DNA of 64,000 nucleotides from Myxococcales bacterium (GCA_004193285.1 SECP01000002.1:62001-126000), one strand, 5' to 3'. Numbered from the stretch's first letter, positions 8,721 to 17,536 are shown. Made by a program: numbers and translations. Notes: generated from the sequence alone by a model not told the origin.

Positions 8721-9011
8721 GTGCGAGCTCTTCTGCTCACCTGTTTCACCTTGGCGACCGCTGGTTGCTCCACGAGCGCCTGGACTCAAGGCCTACCGGC
8801 TTCCCCGCTGCTGGGCATCGACGACAGCGGTATCTGGCGCTTTCCGACTCCGCAGCCCCCATCCTCTGCGGAGCTCACTCCGGAGCTGGCCCCGGCACCG
8901 AGCGCCGCTCCCTCGACTGCACCGATTCAGGAGCACCGGGAGCCAGCGAAGTCGCGCTCTCGGCGTCCGCAGCCTTTTGCCCGTCGCACCGCGGAGCCGC
9001 GCGCCTTCTGA
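8721..9011 (+). CDS. Small Pro-rich lipoprotein
   Basis: The protein has 96 aa from GTG 8721, with AAGG a few bases upstream. MRALLLTCFTLATAGC is a compact lipoprotein signal ending in the lipobox TAGC. The remainder is low in structure: Pro/Ala/Ser-rich (PAPSAAPSTAP) and then Arg-rich near the C-terminus. It could be a short envelope tether. No family was recognised. The gene ends before a strong hairpin that separates it from the convergent pectate lyase gene. Confidence 0.55.
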   Translation: MRALLLTCFTLATAGCSTSAWTQGLPASPLLGIDDSGIWRFPTPQPPSSAELTPELAPAPSAAPSTAPIQEHREPAKSRSRRPQPFARRTAEPRAF

Positions 9012-9041
9012 GCGCAGCGAGGGCGCGCGTTGGGCGGGGCC

Positions 9042-9081
9042 GAGGTAGGTCGCGCGCCGTCGAGCCGCGCGCGCCTACCTC
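9042..9081. terminator. Long GC hairpin between convergent genes
   Basis: GAGGTAGG pairs with CCTACCTC, and after one bulged T the stem continues with CGCGCGC against GCGCGCG. This gives about 15 bp with a 9-nt loop. It fills the 81-bp space between the ends of a plus-strand lipoprotein gene and a minus-strand pectate lyase gene. It has no T-run on either side, so it is best read as a bidirectional end structure of unproven efficiency. Confidence 0.5.
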
Positions 9082-9092
9082 CTGCCACCGGC

Positions 9093-10388
9093 TCAGAGCT
9101 TGCTGATGTCCGAGCTGGAATAAATGCAGTTCTTACCGTCGGCGCCGCTGCCCGCCTCTTTGGGCTCGCCGCTCGTGGTGCCGGTGTACTTTTGGCAGAT
9201 GGTCGGGCTACCGCTCACGCTCACCTTGGTGAAGCGGGCGACGTCCCCGTAGTTGGAGTTGATACCCGCGACGGACTTGGCGCCCTTGACGATGATGTTG
9301 TCGAAGGTGGAGGAGCGCGCGTACTGCTTGCTGCAGTTCCCGCAGGAGCGATACAGCTTGCCGATGCTCTCGGCGCAAAAGTTCTTCACCACCATCGTGC
9401 CGGGCCCGTTGTGCTGAAAGACTTTGTCGCTCGCGCTCTTCGCGACGCCGCCGTTGATGGTCATGACCTGTGAGCTGCTGGTGCCCTTGAACGTCGCCGC
9501 GTCCTCACCCACGTCCTCCCAGTAGACGTTTTCCAGGGTGCAGCTGCCTTTGCAATGCACTCCGTCTGCCGCTGGCGAGCCGAGAATGACGTTGCGTAGC
9601 GTGGCGCCGTCCGCCAGCTCGAAAAGGGGTCCCTGGTCTTCAGACTGACCGGAGGTGCCGAGCGAGCCAGAGCCGAAGTAGCGCTTCAGCCCGCCGTCCA
9701 ACGTGCCGCTCACCTTGATGGTAGCGGATACGGCCTGCTGGCCACTCGCGCTCGGAATCGAGCAGCTCGGCGCGCCGGTAGAGGGTGCGGGAGTGGTGCC
9801 CGTGCTCGTGGGAGTCGGGGTGGGCGTCGTCGCGGTGGGCGTGGGCGTGGGCGTGGGGGTCGGGGTTTGGCTGCTACTCCGGAGCTCGACGTAATCCAGC
9901 TTCGAGTCGTAGTCGGTCGCCGCTGCGTCTTTACCGACGCTGACGAACCGAATGGTCGCGGACCCGGAGAGGGTCACGGTTCCGAGTGTCACCGTGCTCC
10001 AAGAATCACTGGAGCTGCTCGCATAGCCGAGCATGGTGCCGACCGACGTGCCGTTCACCTCCACGCGGTAGTTGCCGTAGCTGCTCCGCTTGGCGTAGCG
10101 GAGCGCTACCGCGTAGGTGCCAGCGGGCACGGCGGCGGTGAAAGAGAAGTTGTCTCCGCTGGCGTTCGCTTGCAGCCGGAGCGTGGTGTCGCTCTTGGAA
10201 GCGGTGTCACCGCTCGAGGTGGACCAGCTCTGCTGCTCGGCTTGGAGCGCGATCGTGAGCGACTGCTCCGAGCTATCGAAATTCGATTCGCTTGCGTCTT
10301 CCTCCGACAAGCAAGCAGCCAGAAAAAACGGCGACGCCAGCACGATGAGCGGCAGCGACTTGAACCCTAGTCGAACTTTTCTTTGCAT
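9093..10388 (-). CDS. Pectate lyase family 3 (PL3) lipoprotein with N-terminal carbohydrate-binding-like domain
   Basis: ATG at 10388 has AGGA 8 nt upstream and gives MQRKVRLGFKSL, a hydrophobic core and lipobox LAAC. The 431-aa protein has three parts. Residues about 45-170 form a beta-sandwich like CBM6/35 (VPAGTYAVALRYAKRSS, TATIRFVSVG). A Thr-Pro linker follows, built of repeated TP units. The catalytic right-handed beta-helix of PL3 comes last, with ADGVHCKGSCTLENVYWEDV and GEDAATFKG as signature. PL3 enzymes cleave polygalacturonate by calcium-dependent beta-elimination. Lipid anchoring implies surface display, consistent with degradation of plant polymers. Confidence in the PL3 assignment is high; the binding-domain family is inferred. 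Confidence 0.87.
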   Translation of the reverse strand: MQRKVRLGFKSLPLIVLASPFFLAACLSEEDASESNFDSSEQSLTIALQAEQQSWSTSSGDTASKSDTTLRLQANASGDNFSFTAAVPAGTYAVALRYAKRSSYGNYRVEVNGTSVGTMLGYASSSSDSWSTVTLGTVTLSGSATIRFVSVGKDAAATDYDSKLDYVELRSSSQTPTPTPTPTPTATTPTPTPTSTGTTPAPSTGAPSCSIPSASGQQAVSATIKVSGTLDGGLKRYFGSGSLGTSGQSEDQGPLFELADGATLRNVILGSPAADGVHCKGSCTLENVYWEDVGEDAATFKGTSSSQVMTINGGVAKSASDKVFQHNGPGTMVVKNFCAESIGKLYRSCGNCSKQYARSSTFDNIIVKGAKSVAGINSNYGDVARFTKVSVSGSPTICQKYTGTTSGEPKEAGSGADGKNCIYSSSDISKL

Positions 10389-10537
10389 CACGCATTCCTG
10401 CAAGGGTTGACCCATGCCGCGCGCGGACGCGGCCGGAGCAGGTAATGCCAGCGCGCAAGCAATCGATCACGCAGAGCCGCAATTGGCTCGCATTCATCGA
10501 TTCAGAAGTTCGGGATCACAACTTACCACGCAGCTCG

Positions 10538-10792
10538 TCAACGCGAGTCCGCGGGCCCGCCCGTCTCGATCGGATACTCTAGCTCTGCGGGAACCTCGAC
10601 CGCAGCGCTCGGTACTGGCGATGCGCTACCGAGCGGCACCTGTTGGTCAACCCCATGCGCAGACGGAGCGGCCCCAGGCTTGCCGCGGTGCGCGTCTTTC
10701 ACCGCGACGGCGACCGCTAGCACCACTGCGGCCGCGCCACCGAGCACGAGGGCCACTACCGTAACGACGCTGAGCTCACCCGATTCGGACAC
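10538..10792 (-). CDS. Small single-pass membrane protein
   Basis: The protein has 84 aa from GTG 10792 (MSESGELSVVTVVALVL). One strong transmembrane helix covers residues about 9-31 (VVALVLGGAAAVVLAVAVAV) and is followed by a basic stop-transfer KDAHRGK and a Pro/Val-rich tail. The helix and its charge pattern make it more convincing than the overlapping frames. No family was recognised. The gene sits upstream of the pectate lyase gene on the same strand, separated by about 150 bp. Confidence 0.5.
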   Translation of the reverse strand: MSESGELSVVTVVALVLGGAAAVVLAVAVAVKDAHRGKPGAAPSAHGVDQQVPLGSASPVPSAAVEVPAELEYPIETGGPADSR

Positions 10793-10923
10793 GCCTGCAT
10801 TGTACTCTGGAGGAGGGTGACAGCCAGGCCTTGCCGTCGTTCAGTCGCCGCGCCCCTGAAGCGCCGAGCCGCCGGCGCGCGAACGGCTCCATCGTTCGCG
10901 CGCCGGTCTCGGCCACGTCGCGG

Positions 10924-11088
10924 CTACTTTCCGCAGCAGCTACATCCAGGCCCGCATTGGCACGACGGCCCGCACTGGCACGACGGCCCACACGGGCACT
11001 CCCCCTCGGCGGTAGCGGAGCGGCTCCGGCTCGGCTCGCTACACCCGCACGTACCTTGCTGCTCGCTCCGGCTCTGCTTCTTTTCCAT
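10924..11088 (-). CDS. Cys-rich metallothionein-like small protein
   Basis: ATG 11088 is preceded by AGGAG with a 6-nt spacer, a very good ribosome binding site; the frame open to 11157 lacks one. The 54-aa product starts MEKKQSRSEQQGTCGCSE and ends in a Cys block, CPCGPSCQCGPSCQCGPGC followed by SCCGK. It has eleven Cys, nine of them in the last 24 residues, mostly as C-x-C pairs in a CQCGPS tandem repeat. There are no aromatic residues. This is what a metal-thiolate cluster protein looks like. It does not show the full pattern of the cyanobacterial SmtA family, so it may be a separate short family. It lies near another Cys-rich gene on the same strand. Confidence 0.65.
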   Translation of the reverse strand: MEKKQSRSEQQGTCGCSEPSRSRSATAEGECPCGPSCQCGPSCQCGPGCSCCGK

Positions 11089-11192
11089 GACTTGCTCCTG
11101 GTCGAGGCGGGCGTTCTGCGCGCCTTCGAGATGCAGACGCAGGGGCGAGCCCGGCATTACAGGGGGAAGTAGGAAGCGGTCGCGGAATCAGC

Positions 11193-11861
11193 TCAGCGCC
11201 CGGAGCTGACCCGGGCGCCTTCGACGGGTGACCGCGCGGTGCAGCGTTCATTCACGCAGCTCGCCTCGGTGGACGGCTGGTATTCGCACTGGAACGCAGC
11301 TTGAGGACAAGCGCCGCACAGAGCAGCTGCCTCCTCGGACAACCGCGCGGCGGCGGTGCCGAGGTGCTCTCGGTTCACCGGCGTGGGGCAGCTCGCTCGA
11401 CACGCGTCGCCGAAGGAAACCACGATGCAGTCGCGATCCTCCTTGCATGCGAGCAGCTCCGCTTCTGACTCGCGGCGCAGCTGTTCGTAGCGAGCCTGCC
11501 CCGAAGCGCACGCCGTGTAGTCCAGCGCGACGCAGCGTGGGCAGCACTCTCCTTCGACGGGCTGGGGTCGAGTTTTTTCCGGGCAAGCCGCACAGTCAGC
11601 GTGAGCGCAGCCCACGGCGACTGCGGGCGTGGAGACGGCGGCGTCGGGGTAGCACGTGCGGCAGCAGCCGTCTGCCTCGCGGCGCGGTGACATACCGGGA
11701 GCGCAGCGAACCTCTTCACACGAGCGCGGCGAGCACGCTGTTGGCTCGCGCGAAGTCCGCGCGGAAGAGGCGCCGTCATCCCTCGCTCTCCAGGCCAACA
11801 AACCTAGTCCGCCTAGCCCGAGCGCAGCGACCCCTCGCCACCACTTCGCGATTGCAAACAC
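11193..11861 (-). CDS. Cys-rich membrane-anchored or secreted protein
   Basis: The protein has 222 aa from GTG 11861, supported by GGAGG 6 nt upstream. An N-terminal hydrophobic segment (residues about 9-24, VAALGLGGLGLLAW) acts as signal or anchor. The first half has two similar Cys modules: CSPRSCEEVRCAPGM..READGCCRTC and CAHADCAACP..VEGECCPRC. They resemble short VWC/antistasin-type disulfide modules. The second half has a further Cys-spaced domain (CKEDRDCIVVSFGDACRASC). It is extracytoplasmic by its Cys content. Role unknown. Confidence 0.7.
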   Translation of the reverse strand: MFAIAKWWRGVAALGLGGLGLLAWRARDDGASSARTSREPTACSPRSCEEVRCAPGMSPRREADGCCRTCYPDAAVSTPAVAVGCAHADCAACPEKTRPQPVEGECCPRCVALDYTACASGQARYEQLRRESEAELLACKEDRDCIVVSFGDACRASCPTPVNREHLGTAAARLSEEAAALCGACPQAAFQCEYQPSTEASCVNERCTARSPVEGARVSSGR

Positions 11862-12019
11862 TCCCTTCCTCCTTCCGCTTTCTTATCAGCTGTCACGTTC
11901 GCTTCGTCAAGCGCGGCTGTCCGCGCGCGAAATGACCATTCATAAAGGTCTGGGCTGGATTGACGTGCGGCTCGGTTTCGTGGCCTCATGCTCTTCAGGT
12001 TTCACGGGAGGGTTTCGCC

Positions 12020-13885
12020 ATGCCGATGACGAGTCGAGGCGCGGTGGGTCGGAATAGTGGGTATTGCGCGGGGTTATTCGCGGTTTCCAGCATCCTCGCG
12101 AGCCCCGCGGCTTTCGGTGCGGGGACCACGAAAGGCGGCTCGCAATACGTACAAGAGTGCGCGCAGGCCGGCGTGCCCACGCCACCAACGTGGAACTACG
12201 AGGACGCTTTTCACCAAGTGAACGGCAGCCAATGGAAGCGGGCCGGCGTCATCGAGAACGAGTTCATCTCCGCCGCCGAAACAGCGGAGGCGTTTTACTT
12301 CGAATCCCAGAGCCCGCCCGGCGTTTGCATCGCGCTGCCGCGCAGTGTCTTTCCTGCCGGTCAAACCCCCGAGCAAGGGCCGCCAACGTACATCTCGCTG
12401 CTGGGCGTCATTTGCCAAGGCAAGCAAACCGGCAAGGCTTGTTTTTGGGACCAGGGCGAGCAGTACGTCGCTGGCGGCATCAGCCCGTTCACGACCCTTC
12501 AGTTCGGGGACGGCCCCCTGGCGAGTGCTTTCGTGGGCGGCGCGGAGCTGGTGGGCCCCGGCAACGACAACCCGGGTGGGGTGTGCTCGACCTGCCACCG
12601 CGGGGAAAACGTATTCATCATTCACCCCGCGTCGCCGTTCGGGCTCATCCCCAACCTCATGCCCAATGTCTGGGGGGAGCCGCTGCTGCCCGTTGGCTGG
12701 CCCGGGAACGAAGGCCCCACCTCTCTGTTTGCGCCTTCGGATACTGGCACCTGTCTCGGCTGCCACCGAAGCGGCGCCACCGGTGGCCGCTTCCCGGAGG
12801 TCTCCAATCAAACCCCGGCTTATTGCAATATTCTCCGTACCAGCTTCCGCAAAACGATGCCGCTGCCGCCGACCGGGAACGAGCAAGCGGTCAACTTTCC
12901 GCCATACCAAACGCTGGACAGCGCTTGCAACGCGCCGCCCGCGCCAGCGAGCAACCCGGCGCAGAAGATGATGTCGTTCGATCCGCCACCACAGCAGTTT
13001 TGGACTGCTCAGTCCGGAACGCTCTCGCAAGTTTCCAACCAGCTCACGGAGGGCACGTCGTCCATGGCCGTCAACGCCAGCGGCTACGTTCGGCTGGACT
13101 CTGGCTCGTTCAGCACGTGGCAGCTTCCCATCGTCGGCACCCGCTTGGATTTGGATGTGTACGTGCCGCCCGCCGGGCAGCCTCAACCGACCTGGCTCGG
13201 GGGCGTGGATCTGTTCATCACCATCCCCAGCGCGCAGCTGACCAACACCTTCGTCGGCCACGTGGAGCTCACGCCGGGCGGCACTGGCTGGAGGACCGCA
13301 GCCTTTCAGCTTCCCAGTCAGGTGCGCACGGCTCTGCTGGAGCCGCACGCAGCGGTGCGGCTCGGGGTGGCGGTGAACCGTGCAGGCGGCGCGCCCGCCA
13401 TCTTGCTGGACAACTTGCGTTTCGGCGGCAGTCTCTCCCTCCCGCCCATGACGCCCGCAGCCGGGCTCCAGTACGACTTCGAGCGGGGCGGCACTTGGCG
13501 AGGCAAGGAGGGCGTCGTCACTCAAGCCGCGAACTCGGGCGAGCAGTGGTTCCTGGGCGCCAGCTCCTTGCGAGTCACGATCAACGGTTCGAGCTCCGGG
13601 CGCGTTTACACGAAGCCTCTGTCTTCACCGCCCGCTGGCGCGACGGTGAGCTATCGTGTTTTCATTCCCGGTGGTGCTCCGGTCACCGCCGTTCAACCGT
13701 ACGTGGCCGACAAAAACTGGGTATGGGCGCAAAGCTACAACGCGAACCTTCCACGCAATGGTTGGGTGACGCTCACCGCCGTCATCCCTCCGAACGCCAC
13801 GCTGCCAGTGCAGGAGATCGGCGTGAAATTTTACCTGAGTGGTCCGTACTCCGGTCCTCTTTACTTGGACGCGGTACAATGGTGA
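12020..13885 (+). CDS. Secreted two-CxxCH protein with C-terminal carbohydrate-binding-like modules
   Basis: ATG 12020 has GGAGGG about 7 nt upstream. The 621-aa protein has a signal peptide ending near AAFGAG. Two c-type heme attachment motifs are present in the N-terminal half, CSTCHRG and CLGCHRS, about 60 residues apart, suggesting a di-heme domain matured outside the cytoplasm. The C-terminal half contains two beta-rich units with SSMAVNASGYVRL and SSLRVTINGSSSGRVY, each followed by a TRLDLDVYVP- or TVSYRVFIPGG-like strand, reminiscent of carbohydrate-binding beta-sandwiches. Their repetition suggests internal duplication. A cytochrome joined to binding modules could act in extracellular redox chemistry on polymers. 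That role is inference. A DUF1566 lipoprotein gene follows after 7 bp. Confidence 0.72.
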   Translation: MPMTSRGAVGRNSGYCAGLFAVSSILASPAAFGAGTTKGGSQYVQECAQAGVPTPPTWNYEDAFHQVNGSQWKRAGVIENEFISAAETAEAFYFESQSPPGVCIALPRSVFPAGQTPEQGPPTYISLLGVICQGKQTGKACFWDQGEQYVAGGISPFTTLQFGDGPLASAFVGGAELVGPGNDNPGGVCSTCHRGENVFIIHPASPFGLIPNLMPNVWGEPLLPVGWPGNEGPTSLFAPSDTGTCLGCHRSGATGGRFPEVSNQTPAYCNILRTSFRKTMPLPPTGNEQAVNFPPYQTLDSACNAPPAPASNPAQKMMSFDPPPQQFWTAQSGTLSQVSNQLTEGTSSMAVNASGYVRLDSGSFSTWQLPIVGTRLDLDVYVPPAGQPQPTWLGGVDLFITIPSAQLTNTFVGHVELTPGGTGWRTAAFQLPSQVRTALLEPHAAVRLGVAVNRAGGAPAILLDNLRFGGSLSLPPMTPAAGLQYDFERGGTWRGKEGVVTQAANSGEQWFLGASSLRVTINGSSSGRVYTKPLSSPPAGATVSYRVFIPGGAPVTAVQPYVADKNWVWAQSYNANLPRNGWVTLTAVIPPNATLPVQEIGVKFYLSGPYSGPLYLDAVQW

Positions 13886-13892
13886 CTTGCGC

Positions 13893-14987
13893 GTGAAAGC
13901 CTCCTGCCTCCCTCATTGCAGCGCCCTGTTGCTCTTGCTCGCCTGCGGGCGAGAGACACGCACGCCGCCCGCGTCGCCGGCCGGCGCGTGCGGCGCTCCT
14001 AGCTCGTGCGAGCCAGACGGAACGGGTGGGGCATCGGCGGGTGGCGTCTCGAGCGGCGGAGACAGCGCGACGGCCGGGGGCTCCGAAAGCAGTGGCAGCG
14101 CCGGGGTGGCCGCGGTTGGAGGTGAGGCGGGCAGCGGCCCGGTGGGGTGTCCGGAGGGCAACGAGGCAGCGCCCTCGCGCTGGGCGACGTGGCCCATGCC
14201 CCACCCGGCCGAGAGCGCTCTCTCCCCCGCCGCGAGCTACGACACCACGAAGCCCGGCGTAGTACTGGACCAAGTCACGGGGCTCATGTGGCAACGCGAA
14301 GCGCCGGCTGCCACCGGCTTCGCCCAGGGCGAAGGAGCTTGCACGGCGCTGGAGCTGGGCGGCTACTGCGACTGGCGTTTGCCGTCGCGGATCGAGCTCG
14401 TGAGCCTGGTGGATTTTACTCGCACTCCCACCGCGCTGGACGCGGCTTTCCCAAGCGCGGTCGGCGAGTTCTGGTCCACTTCGCGGCTCGGCAACAACCG
14501 CTGGCGCGTGGGCGCGGACGGGGCAACCCGCGTGTCGAGCGAAACCATGGCGCCGAGCGCCATACCTCGGTGCGTCAGGGTGCACGCTCCTCACGCCACG
14601 GAGCTGCGCTACGAGGTCGGCGGCGAGAGCCCGAACGACTGGGTCAAAGACCACGGCACGGGTTTGACGTGGCAGAGGCGGGTGGGCTCCGGCACGTTTT
14701 CCTTCGCCGCGGCGCAGCAGCACTGCGCCGCCTGGGCGGGCGGCGGTTACCGCGTCCCCAGCATGAAGGAGCTGCAAACGCTGCTGGACGAGAGCAAGAG
14801 CGCAGCCCCTCTGGTGGATACGGAAGCGTTTCCGGACTACCCCACCACCCTGAACGTCACGTTTTGGACTTCCTCGGTCAGCGCATCCACGCCCGGGCAC
14901 GCCTGGTTCGTTCGCGGCGCTTCCACGCTGAACGCGGCGGTGGACGCCGGCGTGGAGGCTGAGTTCTACGTGCGCTGCGTGCGGTAG
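13893..14987 (+). CDS. Lipoprotein with two DUF1566-type domains
   Basis: GTG 13893 is chosen because it begins a good lipoprotein signal (MKASCLPHCSALLLLLACG) 7 bp after the preceding stop. The 364-aa protein has a Gly/Ser tether (GGASAGGVSSGG...) to about residue 85 and then two copies of the DUF1566/Lcl-like module. Copy one reads VLDQVTGLMWQRE ... GYCDWRLPSRIELVSLVDF. Copy two reads VKDHGTGLTWQRR ... GGYRVPSMKELQTLLDE. These modules occur in surface and secreted proteins and are related to formylglycine-enzyme/C-lectin folds. It is probably co-transcribed with the heme protein upstream and may be its surface partner. Confidence 0.8.
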   Translation: MKASCLPHCSALLLLLACGRETRTPPASPAGACGAPSSCEPDGTGGASAGGVSSGGDSATAGGSESSGSAGVAAVGGEAGSGPVGCPEGNEAAPSRWATWPMPHPAESALSPAASYDTTKPGVVLDQVTGLMWQREAPAATGFAQGEGACTALELGGYCDWRLPSRIELVSLVDFTRTPTALDAAFPSAVGEFWSTSRLGNNRWRVGADGATRVSSETMAPSAIPRCVRVHAPHATELRYEVGGESPNDWVKDHGTGLTWQRRVGSGTFSFAAAQQHCAAWAGGGYRVPSMKELQTLLDESKSAAPLVDTEAFPDYPTTLNVTFWTSSVSASTPGHAWFVRGASTLNAAVDAGVEAEFYVRCVR

Positions 14988-15034
14988 CGTATCGGTCCGG
15001 GACTTACCGGGTCGGTTCACCCGAAGGGCGGCGC

Positions 15035-16111
15035 GTGGCGCCTCCGATGGTAGGGTGCGCCGCCTTGGCCCCGTTTCCGTTCTCACCGCCCTGGGTGCTC
15101 GCGCCCATGGAAGGCGTCACCAACGCCGCCGTGCGCGAGGTGCTCGCCGGGTACGGTCCGGTCGGGCTGGTGTGCACCGAGTTCGTGCGCATCGCCGGCG
15201 AAAAGATCTCGAAGCCCTACCTGCAGAGGCAGGTCGATCGCCTGCCGCACGTGCCGCTCAGCGTTCAGGTGATGGGTAACGATCCGGAGCTGATGGCGCA
15301 GGCAGGGCGGGTCGTCGCGGAAGCCGGGGCGGACGTGGTCGACTTGAACCTGGGCTGCCCCACCGCCAATGCGGCGCGCAAGGGCGTCGGCGCGGCGCTC
15401 CTCAAAGAGCCGGAGCGTTTGGCACGCTTGCTCGGCACGATGCGCGGCTCGGTTCCGGGGCTGCTTTCCGCCAAGCTACGTGCGGGCTTCGACACGAGCG
15501 ACGACGCGCTCCGCAATGCCCGCCTCGTCGAAGACGCTGGCCTGGACTACCTGGCCGTGCATCCAAGGCGGAGGGTGGACCATTACCGAGGCGTCGCGGA
15601 CTGGCGCATCATCGCCTTGGTGCGACGGCACCTGCGCATCCCCGTCATCGGCAATGGTGATGTCTGGTACGCCCGCTCCGCGCTGGAGATGTTCGAGCAA
15701 ACCGGCTGCGACGCGGTGATGATTGGGCGCCCGGCGCTGCGTAACCCGTGGATTTTTCGTCAGCTCGCGGAGCTACGCGCGGGAGCCGAGCCGTACCGCC
15801 CGAGCGGGCAGGATATTGCCGCCCATTTGCGGCGCTTGGCGGAGGCGCTGGTAGCGCGCGAGCCCGGCCCCGGCTACTCCGCCATTGGCCCGTTGAAGGA
15901 GCAGCTCAACTACTTGTGCCGAGCGGTTTCGGACTCTGCGCAGCTCCACCGCACGCTCCTTCGAACACAAACCGTCGCCGAGCTCCTGGATGCAGCCGAC
16001 GAAGCCTTCGGCGCTTTGCCCGAGCACCGTTTGGATTTGGGCCCCGCTCCGCGCCCCTGGGCGTCAATCGCCAGTGGCGTTGGGGTCGCGCCACGCGCGC
16101 TCGAACGGTAA
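15035..16111 (+). CDS. dus: tRNA-dihydrouridine synthase
   Basis: The 358-aa protein starts at GTG 15035. It is an FMN-dependent enzyme that reduces uridine to dihydrouridine in tRNA. Seen in sequence: LAPMEGVTN near the start (FMN-binding strand 1), NLGCPTANAARKGVGAALL with the catalytic Cys108, KLRAGFD, HPRRRVDHYRGVADW, IGNGDV and IGRPALRNPWIF. This is the complete motif set of the family. I cannot say which of the DusA/B/C classes it represents. Its last 48 bp overlap the end of the convergent zwf gene, so the two mRNAs are complementary over their 3' ends. Confidence 0.92.
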   Translation: MAPPMVGCAALAPFPFSPPWVLAPMEGVTNAAVREVLAGYGPVGLVCTEFVRIAGEKISKPYLQRQVDRLPHVPLSVQVMGNDPELMAQAGRVVAEAGADVVDLNLGCPTANAARKGVGAALLKEPERLARLLGTMRGSVPGLLSAKLRAGFDTSDDALRNARLVEDAGLDYLAVHPRRRVDHYRGVADWRIIALVRRHLRIPVIGNGDVWYARSALEMFEQTGCDAVMIGRPALRNPWIFRQLAELRAGAEPYRPSGQDIAAHLRRLAEALVAREPGPGYSAIGPLKEQLNYLCRAVSDSAQLHRTLLRTQTVAELLDAADEAFGALPEHRLDLGPAPRPWASIASGVGVAPRALER

Positions 16112-17536
16112 GCGCCAGGCGTTGGGCGCGATCAGCGAGTGAATCACGTTCGGGCCCCAGCTACCGGGCGTGTACAGCCGCACCGGCGGTGGCTCCTCCA
16201 ACAGCGGCATCGACTTTTCCCACAGAGTCTCGATGCCTTCCGCAGTCGTGAAGAGGGTACGGTCCCCGCGCATGGCGTCCAAGATCAGCCGCTCGTAGGC
16301 CTCTAGCGCTTCTCCGGCCCAGCCGGTGTCGTGCATCGCGAATTGCAGGCTCAGCTTGTCGAGCCGCATGCCGGGGCCGGGGCGCTTGCCATAAAAAGAG
16401 AGCGACATGCGTGAGCGATCCGCGAGGTCGAACGTGAGATGGTCCGGCCCTTGCGAGCCCACCCCGGAGCCCGCCGGAAACATGCTCTTCGGCGGCTCCC
16501 TAAAGGCGATGGAGATGATGCGCTGCCCTTCCGCCAGCCGCTTGCCGGTGCGCAGGTAGAACGGCACGCCCGCCCAGCGCCAATTGTCGATGAAGCAGCG
16601 GAGCGCGATGAAGGTCTCAGTGTCCGACTCTTTGTGAATGCCGGGCTCTCCGCGGTAGCCGATGTACTGGCCGCGGACCACGTCCGTCGGTTGCAGCGGC
16701 AGTAGGCTACGGAACACTTTGTTCTTCTCCTCGCTGATCGGATCCGGCAGGAGCGCGGTGGGCGGCTCCATGGCCATGAACGCGAGGATCTGAAACAAGT
16801 GCGTGACGACCATGTCGCGGAACGCGCCGACCTTTTCGTAAAACGCCGCGCGCGTGGAGAGGCCGAGCGTCTCCGGCACGTCGATCTGAACGTGGTCGAT
16901 GAAGTTGCGGTTCCAGATCGGCTCGAACAAGCCGTTGGCGAAGCGGAACGCCAAGATGTTCTGGGCAGCCTCTTTGCCCAAAAAGTGATCGATGCGGAAG
17001 ATCTGCTGATCCGTGAACACCTCGTGCAAGCTGGCGTTGAGCGACTTGGCGCTCTCCAGGTCCACCCCGAACGGCTTTTCCATCACGATGCGCGCGCGGT
17101 CCACGAGCCCAGCTTCGCTCAGGGTGCGCACGGCCGAGAGAGCCGCGTTGGGCGGAACGCTGAGGTAGTGCAAGCGGCGGCTTTCCCCTTGAAACGTGCT
17201 CTCTGCGCGCTCCGCCGCGGCCTTGAGCGCGCCCGCCCCGGCCGAGAGCGGCACGTAGTCCAGCGCCTCCGCGAAGGCCTTCCACGCCTCTTCGTCCACC
17301 GGGCGCTGGGCGAACTCCGCGACCGCGGAGCGCGCGAGGTTCCGAAACCCTTCCGCGTCCAGCTCGTCCAGGGAGACGCCGATGATGCGGTAACCAGGGA
17401 TGAAACCGGAGCTGACGAGGTGGAACAACCCCGGTAGCAGCTTGCGCTTCGAGAGGTCACCAGTGGCTCCGAAAAGCACGACCAAGTGCGGGTAGCGCGG
17501 ACCGACCCGTGACGACTGAGTTGCGGGGGTGCTCAT
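16064..17536 (-). CDS. zwf: Glucose-6-phosphate 1-dehydrogenase
   Basis: The 490-aa protein has the usual full length. It oxidises glucose 6-phosphate to 6-phosphogluconolactone with NADP+ as the entry to the oxidative pentose phosphate pathway. Seen: the Rossmann motif LFGATGDLSKRKLLPGL at residues about 21-37, MEKPFG, the substrate signature RIDHFLGKEAAQNILAFRF near residue 182, and YRGEPGIHKESDTETF. ATG 17536 gives the expected short N-terminus before the Rossmann strand. No gnd or pgl gene neighbours it. The C-terminal coding end overlaps dus by 48 bp in convergent orientation. Confidence 0.95.
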   Translation of the reverse strand: MSTPATQSSRVGPRYPHLVVLFGATGDLSKRKLLPGLFHLVSSGFIPGYRIIGVSLDELDAEGFRNLARSAVAEFAQRPVDEEAWKAFAEALDYVPLSAGAGALKAAAERAESTFQGESRRLHYLSVPPNAALSAVRTLSEAGLVDRARIVMEKPFGVDLESAKSLNASLHEVFTDQQIFRIDHFLGKEAAQNILAFRFANGLFEPIWNRNFIDHVQIDVPETLGLSTRAAFYEKVGAFRDMVVTHLFQILAFMAMEPPTALLPDPISEEKNKVFRSLLPLQPTDVVRGQYIGYRGEPGIHKESDTETFIALRCFIDNWRWAGVPFYLRTGKRLAEGQRIISIAFREPPKSMFPAGSGVGSQGPDHLTFDLADRSRMSLSFYGKRPGPGMRLDKLSLQFAMHDTGWAGEALEAYERLILDAMRGDRTLFTTAEGIETLWEKSMPLLEEPPPVRLYTPGSWGPNVIHSLIAPNAWRLPFERAWRDPNATGD

